Assembly (NCBI GenBank): GCA_945836755.1
Contig: CAMAMB010000011.1
Span: 1 to 50,350 of the forward strand
Reading direction: 5' to 3'
From: an uncultured Bacteroidales bacterium
GTDB taxonomy: Bacteria > Bacteroidota > Bacteroidia > Bacteroidales > Bacteroidaceae
DNA length: 50,350 nucleotides
The notes beneath the pieces are model-generated. The model did no database searches and was not told the DNA's origin. It saw only the letters and a program-made list of their open reading frames with translations. This document shows positions 35,929-47,200 of the stretch, in pieces. Made by a program: the position numbers and the translations under genes. The first letter of the stretch is position 1, and each line of letters begins with the position of its first letter.

Positions 35929-35937
35929 GCAAAGATA
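35929..35937 (-). promoter_or_regulatory. Promoter -7 element of the MG2-like gene
   Basis: The reverse strand reads TATCTTTGC, with TTGC just upstream. Transcription would start about 60 bases before the ATG. Two further copies of this region lie in the 84-bp repeat. Confidence 0.5.
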
Positions 35938-36145
35938 GTGCAAGGCGAAGGCATCGAGGCGGAAAAGCCGAAGTTTTTTCCGGCCTCGGTGCTGAGCCGC
36001 CGCCTATTTACTTGAAAGATAGTGCAAGGCGAGTGTGCTGTGGCGGCAAAGCCGAAGTTCTTTCCGGCCTCGGTGCTGAGCCGCCGCCTATCTACTCTAA
36101 AGATAGTGCAAGGCGAGTGTGCTGTGGCGGAAAAGCTGCAGAGGT
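35931..36145. repeat. 84-bp tandem repeat spanning the promoter region, 2.5 copies
   Basis: AAAGATAGTGCAAGGCG begins units at 35931, 36015 and 36099, 84 bases apart. The first two are nearly full copies, with GCCGAAGTT(C/T)TTTCCGGCCTC and GAGCCGCCGCCTAT. The third stops near 36140. On the reverse strand each carries CTTGCACTATCTTT. Only the copy nearest the gene keeps G at the next position (TATCTTTG); the others read TATCTTTC and TATCTTTA. Confidence 0.88.
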
Positions 36146-36194
36146 TGTGCCTCCCCTTCCTCCGCCCTACCCGCATCGTACCCCGCCATACGGA

Positions 36195-36325
36195 CCATGT
36201 ACATCCGGCCTTTCCTACATGTACATCTAGTTTTTCCTACATGTACATCTAGTTTTTCCTACATGTACATCTAGTTTTTTCTACATGTACATCTAGTTTT
36301 TCCTGCATGTACATGTAGTTTCTCT
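36195..36325. repeat. 22-bp ATGTACAT array no. 5, six copies
   Basis: ATGTACAT starts at 36197, 36219, 36241, 36263, 36285 and 36307, exactly 22 bp apart, in the orientation with T-runs after the core. It lies in the divergent region between the MG2-like gene and the secreted-protein operon. The rest of this gap (36326-36540) holds nothing I recognise. Confidence 0.93.
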
Positions 36326-36540
36326 TGCGCCCCTTCGCGTGGTGAGCGAAAGCGCCTTGCTCTTCTTCCACGTACGGCCCGGCCCCTCCCTTCCCTTTGC
36401 CGCGTCTTCGGCGGGGTAGAGGCGAGGCGGGTGGCCGTTTGTGCCAATTGGTGCCATGTTCTGTCAAATCTTTGTGTCTACAGGGTAATGTTTCTAAAAT
36501 AATTCTGCGTACGACTGACAGAGTATTAAATCTTTCCTAC

Positions 36541-36549
36541 TATCTTTGC
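36541..36549 (+). promoter_or_regulatory. Promoter -7 element of the secreted-protein operon
   Basis: TATCTTTGC fits TAnnTTTGC, 35 bases before the ATG at 36584. The surroundings are AT-rich. Confidence 0.55.
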
Positions 36550-36583
36550 ACGCAACAAGTACTATCCAAAAATTTTTATACAC

Positions 36584-39500
36584 ATGAAGATACTCACCAC
36601 CTTGACCCTTTGGCTCTGCCTCCTGGTGGCAGGTAGCCCGACCGCCATGGCGCAGTCTGCTCTGATCAAGTACAGGCCGACGAAGCCGGCCACCACGTTG
36701 GAGAATGGCAAGAAGTACCTCATTTACAACTCCTTCCGTTTCAATTTTGGGAACAATCGTACGGGCTTTCTCTATGACACTGGCTATAGACTTGGTCATA
36801 CGGGCGAGACACACCCTCTGCCCAATGCCTTCCTGGCAGACGACGAGAGTTACCTCTGGACCGTGGAGACCACTTCCGACCCCAATGTCTTTTACATCCA
36901 AAGCAGTGCGGGCACGTATGTAGATATACATGGCTACACAGGCAACGCCGAGCTGACAGAATCCTGTGCCCTCTATGTGCAGGACTGGGCCACCTCGCAG
37001 TGTCAGGATGATGGTGAGTATGACAATGGTTATAGCATCGGCTTCGATGGCACCCACACCATGTTGAACACCCTCACCGAAGGAAGCGGGGTGTGGACCA
37101 TCTCCAGTACCCTTGAGGGTGGCATCTGCTGGAATGGAGAGGAGACGCGATGGACTACGTGGCACAACCCCCATCCCTACTGCTTCTACGAGTACGAAGA
37201 AGTAGACTTGGAAGCCCACTACCCCAAGCCCGGCAAGGTATACTATATATATTGTGACAACGCCACCCGCCAGTACTTCTACAACGCCGGCGGCACGTTG
37301 AGTGTGAGCGACGGCATAGGCGAGGACGACGCTCCCTACCGCTTTGAGTGTGCCGTAGAGGACGGCAAGTATATCTTCCGCAACCTCTCCAACGACAAGT
37401 ATTTCGGCTTCAAGGCCTTCAGCGACAGCCCCTACGCCTACACCCTCTCCGACGGCTATCCCTCCACCGTGGCCACCCATCTCTATGCCGACGCCAACGG
37501 CCGCTACCTGGTCATGCACGAGGATGGCCGCTTCGACCAGGCTTCTGTGCCCGAATACACCAAGGACGACAGCAACCCCTACTCGGCCAACTTCATCTTT
37601 GAGAATGTCGAGGTCAAGACACTCCGGTTCGACTGTAACACCCCCGCGGGGGCAAGCATCACCTGGAACGGCATCACCAAGAGCCTGCCGTGCACCTTTA
37701 CCGTAGACCCCACCACCGAAATCACCGACACCAGAGTAGTGCTCACCTACGGCGAGCCCGCCGAAGGTGAGCTCCCGATGAAGCTGACTGCCGTCTGCGA
37801 CCTCGCCGGCAGCGAGACCGCCCTGCCCGTCAGCTACGACGGCACTGCCAATGGCTACTACCGCCTCACCTTCGTGCCCGACATCTTCTCGTCTACCTAC
37901 GGCCTGAAGTGGCTGCACGTCATCAACGTGCGCCGGCCGGACAACGGCTTCACCCTCTCCGCCTATAGCGATGGAAGAATCACCACCGAAGTCATTGAGG
38001 CCGACAGCCTCTCCCACCTCTGGTGCTTCGTGGGCGACTACAAGAGCTTCAAGATATACAACTACACCGACGAGAACTCCGTCATCACCCACGAAGGCAC
38101 GCCCTCGACCGGCGGCAACGTCAGCCTCGCCCCCGTGAACAGCGTAGGCAGCAACCAATCGTGGACCCTGGCCGACTACACCGACGCCACGGCGTATCCC
38201 GGCTACTGCATCGAAGCAGTGGGAACGCCCGGCCTGGGACTCAATCCCTATGGCGGCGTGCCCCACCCCCTCAAATTCTATAGCAGCAGCGACGCCGGCT
38301 CACACTGGACCTTCGCCGTGGTACGACAAACGCCCGACAGCGCCTTCGAGGTGACCCCTATCGTGGGCAACTACACCTGTGACTTCTACCTCGCCTTCGG
38401 CGAACCCGTCGGCGACGACGCCGTAGCCGTGCCCGGCACTCCCGTAGCCATCAAGCAGGGCGCGGCAGCCGGCACCATCGACTTCGAGCTCAATGACTTC
38501 AGCCTGCAGGGCGAAGTGCTCGGCGACGTGAAGCTCTCCGCCATCACCATCAACAAGGACGCCGAGGGCAAATACACCTTCGCCGAACACGAACGCCAGC
38601 CCGTGGCCCTCAGCCTCGGCGGCGAACCCATCAACGCTATGGTCAAGCTCGACTGCCAGACTTCGTACATCAAGGACGGTAAGGCCTACATCGACGTCGA
38701 CATACTCTGGATCACGGACCCCGACAACTCCTTACCCATCTATGTACGCCTCATCAGCACCGACTTCGTCGGCACAGCCACACCGCCCGTCGAGGTGACC
38801 CCCGACGACCCTGAAGGCTGGAACGACCTGAGCCGACCCCACAAGCTGACCGTGCAAGGCACCTACGAAAGCACCGCAGGGCTTGACGGCATGATAGAAT
38901 ACGCCGTGGAAGACAGCGACGACTGGCAGCCCCTCACCGACATGATGCCGGCAGGCACTGCCTTCACCGACAGCCTTACCGCCACCTTCGACGCCGCACG
39001 TGCCATCCACGTCATCAGGCTGCGCAGCAAGGACGCCGCGGGCAACACCACGCAGCTGCCCTCCATCGAATACCCCGACGTGTACTACCACGAGTACAGC
39101 GGCGCCACCCCGCAGACCTACACCGGCGACTCCCTCTTCGTCGACGTGGCCTGCACCGATCAGCCCGACCTGAAGTTCAGCGTGGGCAGGTATCAGAACA
39201 ATGTGAACGCCGGCACCGCCACCTTCAGTGTAGAAGGCGTGTTCCCCTATACCATCGGCCGCAAGAACATCAACTTCCGGATTAACCCCGCCCCGCTCAC
39301 GGGAGCGATAGAGATAGACCCGGCGGTGGGCGACACCCTCACCTTCTTAGGCGAGTACCAGCGGTTGACCCCCGCGTGGAGCTTCACCAATGCCGCCTAC
39401 GCCGCCCTGCGCCCGGGCGTAGACTACGAAGCCGTCTACACCGACAACTGCTATCCCGGAACGGCCACCCTCACCGTGACAGGCAAGGGCAACTACACCG

Positions 39501-41284
39501 CGTCGCTCACCACGACCTTCACCATAGACAAGGCAAGCCTCACCGACGAGCGCGTCACTGTCGTCGTGCCTCCTGCCGACGTTAACTATGACGGCAATCC
39601 CCACCCCGCCCAGGTATATCTCAGCCACGGCGCCGGGCAGGCAACCGTCAGCTATGTGAAAGAAGGCAGCGAGACGGCACAGACCGACGCCCCCACCGAC
39701 GAAGGACAATACGACGTCTATGTCGAAGTGGGCGAAGGCGACTGGTACTACGGCCGCGGCAGACAGCATGTAGGCACATTCACCATCTACAAACTCGACG
39801 ACGCCGAGTGGCAAGCCCTGGCCGGCCTCTACTCACAGCTCGTGCAGATGGGCGCCTCGCTCAACTGGAACATGGCCGAGGGCGTCAAGAACGCAGCCAC
39901 CTTCGAGGGCCTGACCATGAAGAAAGGCCATGTGACCGGGATCGCCATCAGCGGAAAAGACATGACCGGCACCCTGCCCACGGCCGCGGCCCTCTTCCCC
40001 TACCTCGAAGAGCTCGACCTCAGCCACAACAGCCTCGCCGGCGATGTGCCCTACACCATCGCAGCCATCAAGACGCAGAACGCCGCCGCCTTCAGCGCCC
40101 TGAAGAGACTCAACCTCAGCCACAACCAGTACCAGGGCAACGTGGGCCTCATAGGCAACTTCCTAAGAGGACTGACAGCCCTGGACGTCTCCTACAACAA
40201 GTTTGAAGACCTCTATCCGGCCCTGCCCGCCACACTGACCGACGTAGACCTCTCGCACCAGACGATGGACAAGGTGGTGGCGCTCAACATCACCGACCTG
40301 AAGATAGACGAAGTGGCCGCCAACATGCCCACCCTGCTGCTCTACGACAAGGACAGCCACAGCTACACGCAGTCTATCAACATTATATGTACCAAGGCCG
40401 ACCTGGCAAACTTCGACAAGTATACCACCGACGAGTGGGCCATCCAGATACACGTGGCCGACAACCGTCTGACCATACCCTACGTGTCGAGACAGAACGC
40501 CTACCGCGGCGAGAGCGGCGACACGCTGAACGTGCTCCACATGATAGACGACTATACCACCCACGGCAGCACCTTCAGGATTGCCCTCTCCTTCAACCGG
40601 GGCGATGCCAACTTCGTCAACGGCATAGACGCCACCGACCTGCAGACCACCATACTCTACGCCTTCGGCGGATATAATGAATACCCCTTCAACTTCACCG
40701 CCGCCGATACCTACCGGGACGAAAGGATTAACGTGCAGGACGTCATCTGTACCGTAGACATCCTGCTCGGCGACAGCGAGGAGCAGGGCACCGAGACCCT
40801 CAGCGCGCCACGTAGCCTCGCCGACGCAGCGGCTGCCGACGCCGAAGAGGCCGACGCCTGCCTCTACCTCAGAGGAGGCAAGCTCTACCTGCACTCACGT
40901 GTGCCGGTGGCTTCCCTCACGGTCAAGGCTACGGGCAACGTGAAGTGGGACCTTCGCCACACCGGACTCCAGCAGGCAGTGGCAGGGGGTAACGTCGTGG
41001 CCTACTCGCTCGACGGCACGACCCTGCCTATCCACGAGGATGTGCTGCTCGGCGAGTACACGGAAGCCACCGTGTATGCCGTCTCGCTCTCAGACGCCGA
41101 CGCACGACCCATCACGGTGCGTGTCAGCACGGACGGCAGCACAACCCACATAGACGAGACTGGTCTCACCACCGATGACGATGCCCGCATATACGATGTG
41201 ACCGGACGACGGAGACAAGGCATAGAGCCGGGCCTCAACCTCATTCAGCAAAGCGGCACCACAAGAAAGTTCTACAAGAAATAA
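36584..41284 (+). CDS. Large secreted protein with MBG, LRR and dockerin-like parts
   Basis: This 1566-residue protein has a signal peptide (MKILTTLTLWLCLLVAGSPTAMAQ). The N-terminal ~600 residues are beta-rich repeats that recall ricin-type or lectin-like modules (YLIYNSFRFNFGNNRTGFLYD). Ig-like parts follow, then MBG-like repeats (about 890-1070, ending YTASLTTTFTIDKASL). A leucine-rich repeat block (about 1135-1235) carries LEELDLSHNSLAGDVP and LKRLNLSHNQYQGN. A dockerin-like pair of calcium-loop segments follows at about 1336-1395 (GDANFVNGIDATDLQTTILYAF and ADTYRDERINVQDVICTVDILL). The C-terminal tail, with DVTGRRRQGIEPGLNLI, looks like a sorting tail. It probably faces outside the cell. 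The next gene starts 9 bp on, so they share a transcript. Confidence 0.8.
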   Translation: MKILTTLTLWLCLLVAGSPTAMAQSALIKYRPTKPATTLENGKKYLIYNSFRFNFGNNRTGFLYDTGYRLGHTGETHPLPNAFLADDESYLWTVETTSDPNVFYIQSSAGTYVDIHGYTGNAELTESCALYVQDWATSQCQDDGEYDNGYSIGFDGTHTMLNTLTEGSGVWTISSTLEGGICWNGEETRWTTWHNPHPYCFYEYEEVDLEAHYPKPGKVYYIYCDNATRQYFYNAGGTLSVSDGIGEDDAPYRFECAVEDGKYIFRNLSNDKYFGFKAFSDSPYAYTLSDGYPSTVATHLYADANGRYLVMHEDGRFDQASVPEYTKDDSNPYSANFIFENVEVKTLRFDCNTPAGASITWNGITKSLPCTFTVDPTTEITDTRVVLTYGEPAEGELPMKLTAVCDLAGSETALPVSYDGTANGYYRLTFVPDIFSSTYGLKWLHVINVRRPDNGFTLSAYSDGRITTEVIEADSLSHLWCFVGDYKSFKIYNYTDENSVITHEGTPSTGGNVSLAPVNSVGSNQSWTLADYTDATAYPGYCIEAVGTPGLGLNPYGGVPHPLKFYSSSDAGSHWTFAVVRQTPDSAFEVTPIVGNYTCDFYLAFGEPVGDDAVAVPGTPVAIKQGAAAGTIDFELNDFSLQGEVLGDVKLSAITINKDAEGKYTFAEHERQPVALSLGGEPINAMVKLDCQTSYIKDGKAYIDVDILWITDPDNSLPIYVRLISTDFVGTATPPVEVTPDDPEGWNDLSRPHKLTVQGTYESTAGLDGMIEYAVEDSDDWQPLTDMMPAGTAFTDSLTATFDAARAIHVIRLRSKDAAGNTTQLPSIEYPDVYYHEYSGATPQTYTGDSLFVDVACTDQPDLKFSVGRYQNNVNAGTATFSVEGVFPYTIGRKNINFRINPAPLTGAIEIDPAVGDTLTFLGEYQRLTPAWSFTNAAYAALRPGVDYEAVYTDNCYPGTATLTVTGKGNYTASLTTTFTIDKASLTDERVTVVVPPADVNYDGNPHPAQVYLSHGAGQATVSYVKEGSETAQTDAPTDEGQYDVYVEVGEGDWYYGRGRQHVGTFTIYKLDDAEWQALAGLYSQLVQMGASLNWNMAEGVKNAATFEGLTMKKGHVTGIAISGKDMTGTLPTAAALFPYLEELDLSHNSLAGDVPYTIAAIKTQNAAAFSALKRLNLSHNQYQGNVGLIGNFLRGLTALDVSYNKFEDLYPALPATLTDVDLSHQTMDKVVALNITDLKIDEVAANMPTLLLYDKDSHSYTQSINIICTKADLANFDKYTTDEWAIQIHVADNRLTIPYVSRQNAYRGESGDTLNVLHMIDDYTTHGSTFRIALSFNRGDANFVNGIDATDLQTTILYAFGGYNEYPFNFTAADTYRDERINVQDVICTVDILLGDSEEQGTETLSAPRSLADAAAADAEEADACLYLRGGKLYLHSRVPVASLTVKATGNVKWDLRHTGLQQAVAGGNVVAYSLDGTTLPIHEDVLLGEYTEATVYAVSLSDADARPITVRVSTDGSTTHIDETGLTTDDDARIYDVTGRRRQGIEPGLNLIQQSGTTRKFYKK

Positions 41285-41293
41285 ACTGATACC

Positions 41294-44200
41294 ATGATAC
41301 TAAGATATTTATTTTCGACCCTCTGTGTCTGGCTCATAGGCATCAGCGTAGCCCTGGGCCAGGAGAATACCCTCGCTATCCCCGACGTGACGGTGGCGAA
41401 AGGCAAATCCATCAGCCTGCCGGTGAACCTCAACAACACGGCAGACGTAGTGGCAGTACAGTTTACCCTCACCGTGCCCGAGGGCATCACCATCGACCCC
41501 GCGTCGGCCGTGCTCAGCGAGCGCTCCGACGGCCACACCGTCACCCTGCGCAGCATAGGGGCCAACCGCTACATGGCCATGGTGTATTCGTCTACGAATG
41601 CCGCCATCAAGGCCAGGACCGGCAAGCTGCTGTCCGTCTCTCTGACTGCGACCACCGCAGTGGACGAAGGCGCTGAATACCCGCTGACACTCTCAGATGT
41701 AGTTATAGGTGCACGCGACGGCTCAAACCTCGCCACCGGCTTCAGCGCCGGCAAGGTCGCCATAGCCAAATCGCCCGACCTCGAAGTGGGGCGCCTGACA
41801 GCAGACCGGGCCCTCGTGCAGCCCGGAGATAAGGTGCAGGTGGGGTGGACCGTCACCAACATAGGCGGCCTGCCTACCACCGGCGGATGGGCGGCCCGTC
41901 TCTTCCTCAAGAACGAGGCCGGCGACACCAAGCTGCTCGGAACGTTCTATCAGGAGGCAGCGCTCCAGGTGGGCGATGCAGTGGCAGAGAACGAAGAAGT
42001 AACCATCCCGACCATCGTAGGCATGGACGGCGACTGCCGTATCATGGTAAAGATTACTCCCAGCAGCGACTCGGGAGAGCCCTCCTGGCTGTTAGACAAC
42101 AACACGGCCGAGACCGACGCCACGATAGCTGTGCAGAAGGCGCTCCTGCTCACAGCCGACCGTCAGACCATGGACGAAGCCGACGCCAACGGGCTGCGCT
42201 TGCAGATAAGCAGGAGCGGCAGCATCGCCCGCGACGAAAGCTTCACCCTCACCCACAACGCCGACAGCCGCATCACCCTGCCCTCCACTGTGACCATCAG
42301 AGAGGGACAGTCAAGCAGCTACTTCTATGCCCGGCCCACGGCCAACCACGTCATAGATAGCGACACGATATTTACCCTGACCCTCGCCGGCAACGGCTAC
42401 CCCGAAGTGTCGACCGACATAGTGATAGAAGACGACACATACCCCTCCCTGGCCCTGTCGGCCGCTTCGGAAGACGTCACCGAGGGCGGCTCTCTCCGCC
42501 TCACCGTCTCCCTGCCCCAGGCCGTGCAGCGCGACGTGCAGGTGGCGCTGTCGTGCGACTATCCCACACGCTTCACCATCCCGACAGACATCGTCATACC
42601 CGCCGGTCAAACCGGCGTAGAGGTGACGGTCAACGCCGTGGAAGATGAGGTGCCCCACGCAGAAGAGGTGGTCACCTTCACCGCAAAAGCCGACAGGTTC
42701 AACGCCGACACGCTCCTTACGGTGTTGGTCGACAACGACATTCCCACCCTCCGTATGGAGATTACCCCTGCTGCCGTCTCCGAGGCCGCAGGTCCTGTGG
42801 CCTTGGTAGCCAAGCTGTGGCGCACCAGCAACAAGGACAAGAAGGTCACCGTCAAGTTCTCCGACGACTCGGAGGGCGGCATCTACTACGGCCGGCAGAC
42901 CATCGTCATGGATAAAGGCGTGGAAGAGGTCACCGTTAACCTCGGCCCGATAGACAATGCCTTCGTCGACGGCGACCGCACGGTTCACATCACCGCCGCC
43001 GTATGGATAGCCTCCTGCAGTTGCAGCATCAGCAGCAGCGCTGCCGGCGGGTCGGTGACGCAGCCCGTCATCATCACCGACAACGACGGTCCGACCCTCA
43101 CCATGACCTCCTCCGCGTCGATAGTCAATGAGGGCAGCGAGATAACCTTCACCCTCAAGCGCAACACCGACACGGCCTCTCCGCTGACCGTCACCCTGAG
43201 CGGCAGCGACGACACAGCCATCGACTATCCCCGCGAGGTGACCATCCCGGCCGGCAGCGAAAGCACGACCTTCGTGGTGCGCTCCATGGCCAACGAGACC
43301 ACCGGCGACGGCCGGACCATCACGCTCCGGGCCGAGGCCGGGGGATATAGCGCCGCACATACGTGGTTCATGGTCAGCGACCAGACCCTGCCCGACGCAC
43401 AGATTGTGACCTTCAGCGCCGGAGCCGACAGCTACGTCCACGGCGACAACATGACTTTCAGCGCCACCGTGGCCAATAAAGGCAACTACGACCTGCCCGC
43501 CAATACTCCGGTCAGCCTCTACAGGGCGGGGACGGACGATGCCATCACCACTGCCTACCTCACAGCCCCCGTGGCAGTGGGTGCGACAGCAGTGGTCAGC
43601 CTCACCTCCAAGGCCGCAGCGCCCGTAGGCAGCCAGACCTTCTATGTCAAGGTCAACGCCCGCAAGGACGTCGAGGAGTTAGACTATAACAACAACGCTT
43701 CAGCTTCTGCCACCCTCACCGTGCTGTCGCCCTTCGCCACTACCACGTCGGTGTCAAAGTCCATCGTCGCTCCGAAGGAAACGGTCGAGATAAGCGGCAC
43801 GGTCAGCGGTAGCAATACGGCCAATGCCTCCCTTGACGTCTATGTCATCAATAGAGGCTATCGCCACGTCATTCAGACTCAGACCGACGAGGACGGACGC
43901 TTCACCGTTGCCTATACGCCCTACGACAACCAGTATGGCCACTTTGTCGTGGGCGCCTGCTTCCCCGGCGATATGACCGAGGTCGAGCAGTGTGCCTTCG
44001 ACATCTACGGTCTCGACGTCAAGAACTCAGCCCTGACCTGCGACGTGCTCAAGGGCGAGAGCTACACCGGCAGCTTCACTCTGACCAACAACGGCACCCT
44101 GCCGCTGACCAACGTGCGTCCTGCTCTGCTCACCGACCAAACCAACGCGCAGATTACCTTCGCCGAGACCTCGGTCAACCTGGCTGGCGGCCAGAGCCTC

Positions 44201-47200
44201 ACGCTGGGCTATACCGTCACCGGCCTTGTCACCTCGCCCGTGCTTGACTGGCAGGTGGTAAGAGCATCCTTCACCTCTGACGAGGGCGCTGTCGCCTCCT
44301 CCGACATCAGGTTCTACATCCGCGAGCCCATGGCAGAGCTTACATCGAGCGTGGGCAACATCAACACCACCGTCACCATAGGCGAACAGCGCGATTATCT
44401 ACTCACGCTGACCAACACCGGCAAGCACGAGACGGGCCCCATCACCTTCTCCATGCCTCCATGGCTCCAGATCAGCGGGCCGCAGACCCTCAACTCGCTG
44501 TCGACGGGCGAGAGCACCGAGGTGACGATCGCTATCAAGACCGACGTACCCGTCACGGGCAATATCGGCATCAACTGCGAGTTCGGCAACGGCATCTCCA
44601 TCCCCTTCCGGATAGAGCCTGTATCGTCGCAGACGGGCATACTCTCTATCGACGTGTGCGACGAGTTTACCTACTACACCGACGAAGCACCCCACGTGGC
44701 CGGCGCCAAGGTTGAGGTGAAGCACCCCACGACGGGACGCCTCATCGTCTCGGGCACGACCGGCGAGCAGGGCATCTTCTCCGTCGAGCTCCCCGCCGGC
44801 TACTATGCCGTGTCGGTCACCGCCGAGAAGCACGACAGCTACAATAATAATATATATGTCGACCCCGAGCGCACCCGCAACGTCGTGGTCAACCTCGGCT
44901 ACTCGGCCGTCAGCTACACGTGGAATGTAGAAGAGACGGAGGTCGAAGACCAATATACCATTGTCACCAAGGTGACTTATGAGACCAACGTACCGGTGCC
45001 CTGCGTCGTGTTAGACTTACCCGACAAGATCGACGGCGACAACATGAGAGCCGGAGAGAGCACGCTAATCTACATCACCGCCACCAACAAGGGCCTCATC
45101 ACCGCCCTCAACACGCGCATCGTTCTCCCCGAGGACACCGACGAGTGGCGCTTCGAGGCCCTGACCAGCCTTGATCCCTTCGACCTTCCCGCTCAGCAGA
45201 GCGTCGTCATCCCCGTCCGCATCACCCGTCTGATCGACGGCACCGAGGCCCGAGGCAATCAGAAGACCGTGATAGAAGACATGTCGCAGAATTTCAACAA
45301 CTGCATGGCCCATCTCGAGGCCCTCTACGATGCGTTGTGTGGCACGGAGCTGAAGACCAACAAGTCGGCCTACCGCATGGCCTTGAAGTTCTGTGCCGTC
45401 ACGGCCACCCTTACTACCATCTATGACTACATCAGCCAGTTTGTGCCTGCCGGGCCCGGTTTGCCGATTGGCGGCGGAGGCTCTACAGTTACCGGCGGAG
45501 GTTATTCTCCCGTAGTGAGCGAGAAGTCCTTCGACCTCTGTGACCCCTGCGATGCCGAGAAGGCTGAGGAAATGCTGGAGGTGCTTATTGGGTTTTCTTG
45601 GTTCGACCCGATTAACGATGGCCTCAATGTTGCGATTGAAATGGCTGATAAGAAGGAGAGCGAGCAGAAGGTTATTATCAAGCGGGAGGCCCTTTCTGCC
45701 CTCGTCGATATGCTCGAAGAGGTTGGCAAGGCTATATTGGACAGCAAATTTAAAGGTGCCTCTGAGATCTACGACCTTAGCACCCAAATCTTGGACATAA
45801 AGTCGTTGGCCGAAATCTCTGCCAGCCAGTGCCCCAAAGAGCCTTCTGATAATCCCACCCTTGCCATGCCACGCTCCACGCCTACAAGGAGCTGGCAGCA
45901 GGAGTACAACGAGGCCGCTCTCATTGCCGCCGACTATTTAGGCAGCTTCCACGCCATGCTCCAAGAGCTCTTCGGCGATGCTACATGGTTCTCCACCGAC
46001 ACTGACGACAAGTGGGCCTTCGCCCTCGCCGTGGCCGATAACAAGGACCTCACTTTAGACGAAGTCTTGGCCATGCGCCCTGCTTCTGTGACCGACGAGC
46101 AGGCCCTCAAGCTCTTCAAGCGTCTCAATGGGCTCGACGACGCCAACGCCATCAGCAACGCCGCGCTCCGGGCCATCACCGACAAGTGTGTGAGCTACGA
46201 CGAAGAGGCCGTCTCCATGGGCTATGCCTCTGCCTTTGACCGCTTCCGGCAGGCCCACGAGCTTGGCATGCAGAAGTTCTCTGAGATGAAGGGCAACGTC
46301 TGTGCGTCCATCAAGCTGCAGTTCTCTCAGCAGATGGTCATGACGCGTCAGGCCTTCCGCGGCACACTGACCGTCTTCAACGGCAATGAGACCACGGCCA
46401 TGTCTGATGTAAAGCTCGCTCTCACCGTCAAGGATGAGGCCGGCCATACCGCCACCTCACATGAGTTCCAGATTAACCCCGAGACCCTCACAGGCTTTGC
46501 AGGTAAGCTCGACCTTGCCGACGGGTGGACCTTGGATGCCAATGCCACCGGCGTGGCCACCATCCTGTTTATCCCCACGAAGTATGCCGCACCCACCGAA
46601 GCCAAGGTGTACTCCTTCGGAGGCTCGCTCTCTTACGTCGACCCCTTCACCGGGCTTCAGGTCACCCGTGACCTCGCCCCCGTGGCCCTTTCCGTGAAGC
46701 CCTCGCCTAATCTCGAGCTCACCTACTTTATGCAGCGCGACGTCATAGGCGACGACCCCCTCACCCCGGAAGTAGAGCCCTGCGAAGAGGCCGAGTTCTC
46801 GCTCCTCATCAACAACACCGGCTATGGCGACGCCACCAACGTCAGAATGTTCACAGAGCAGCCCAAGATCGTGGACAACGAGAAGGGTCTGCTGATTGAC
46901 TTCGAGTTGATGAGCAGCCAGCTCAACGGTGGCCCGAAGGACCTCGCCCTCGGCGGCACCGTGGGCACCGACTTCGGCCTCATACCGGCCAAGACCACCG
47001 CCTATGCTCAGTGGTGGCTGAAGAGCTCACTCCTGGGCCACTTCACCGATTACGACATCGAGGCCACCCATGTCACCAGCTACGGCAACCCCGACCTCTC
47101 CCTCCTCGATAAGGTGACCATCCACGAGCTGATACGCAGCCTCAGCGTCGAGGCCGATGGCGCTACCCTCGTAGGTTTCATGACCAACGACACCCCCGAC

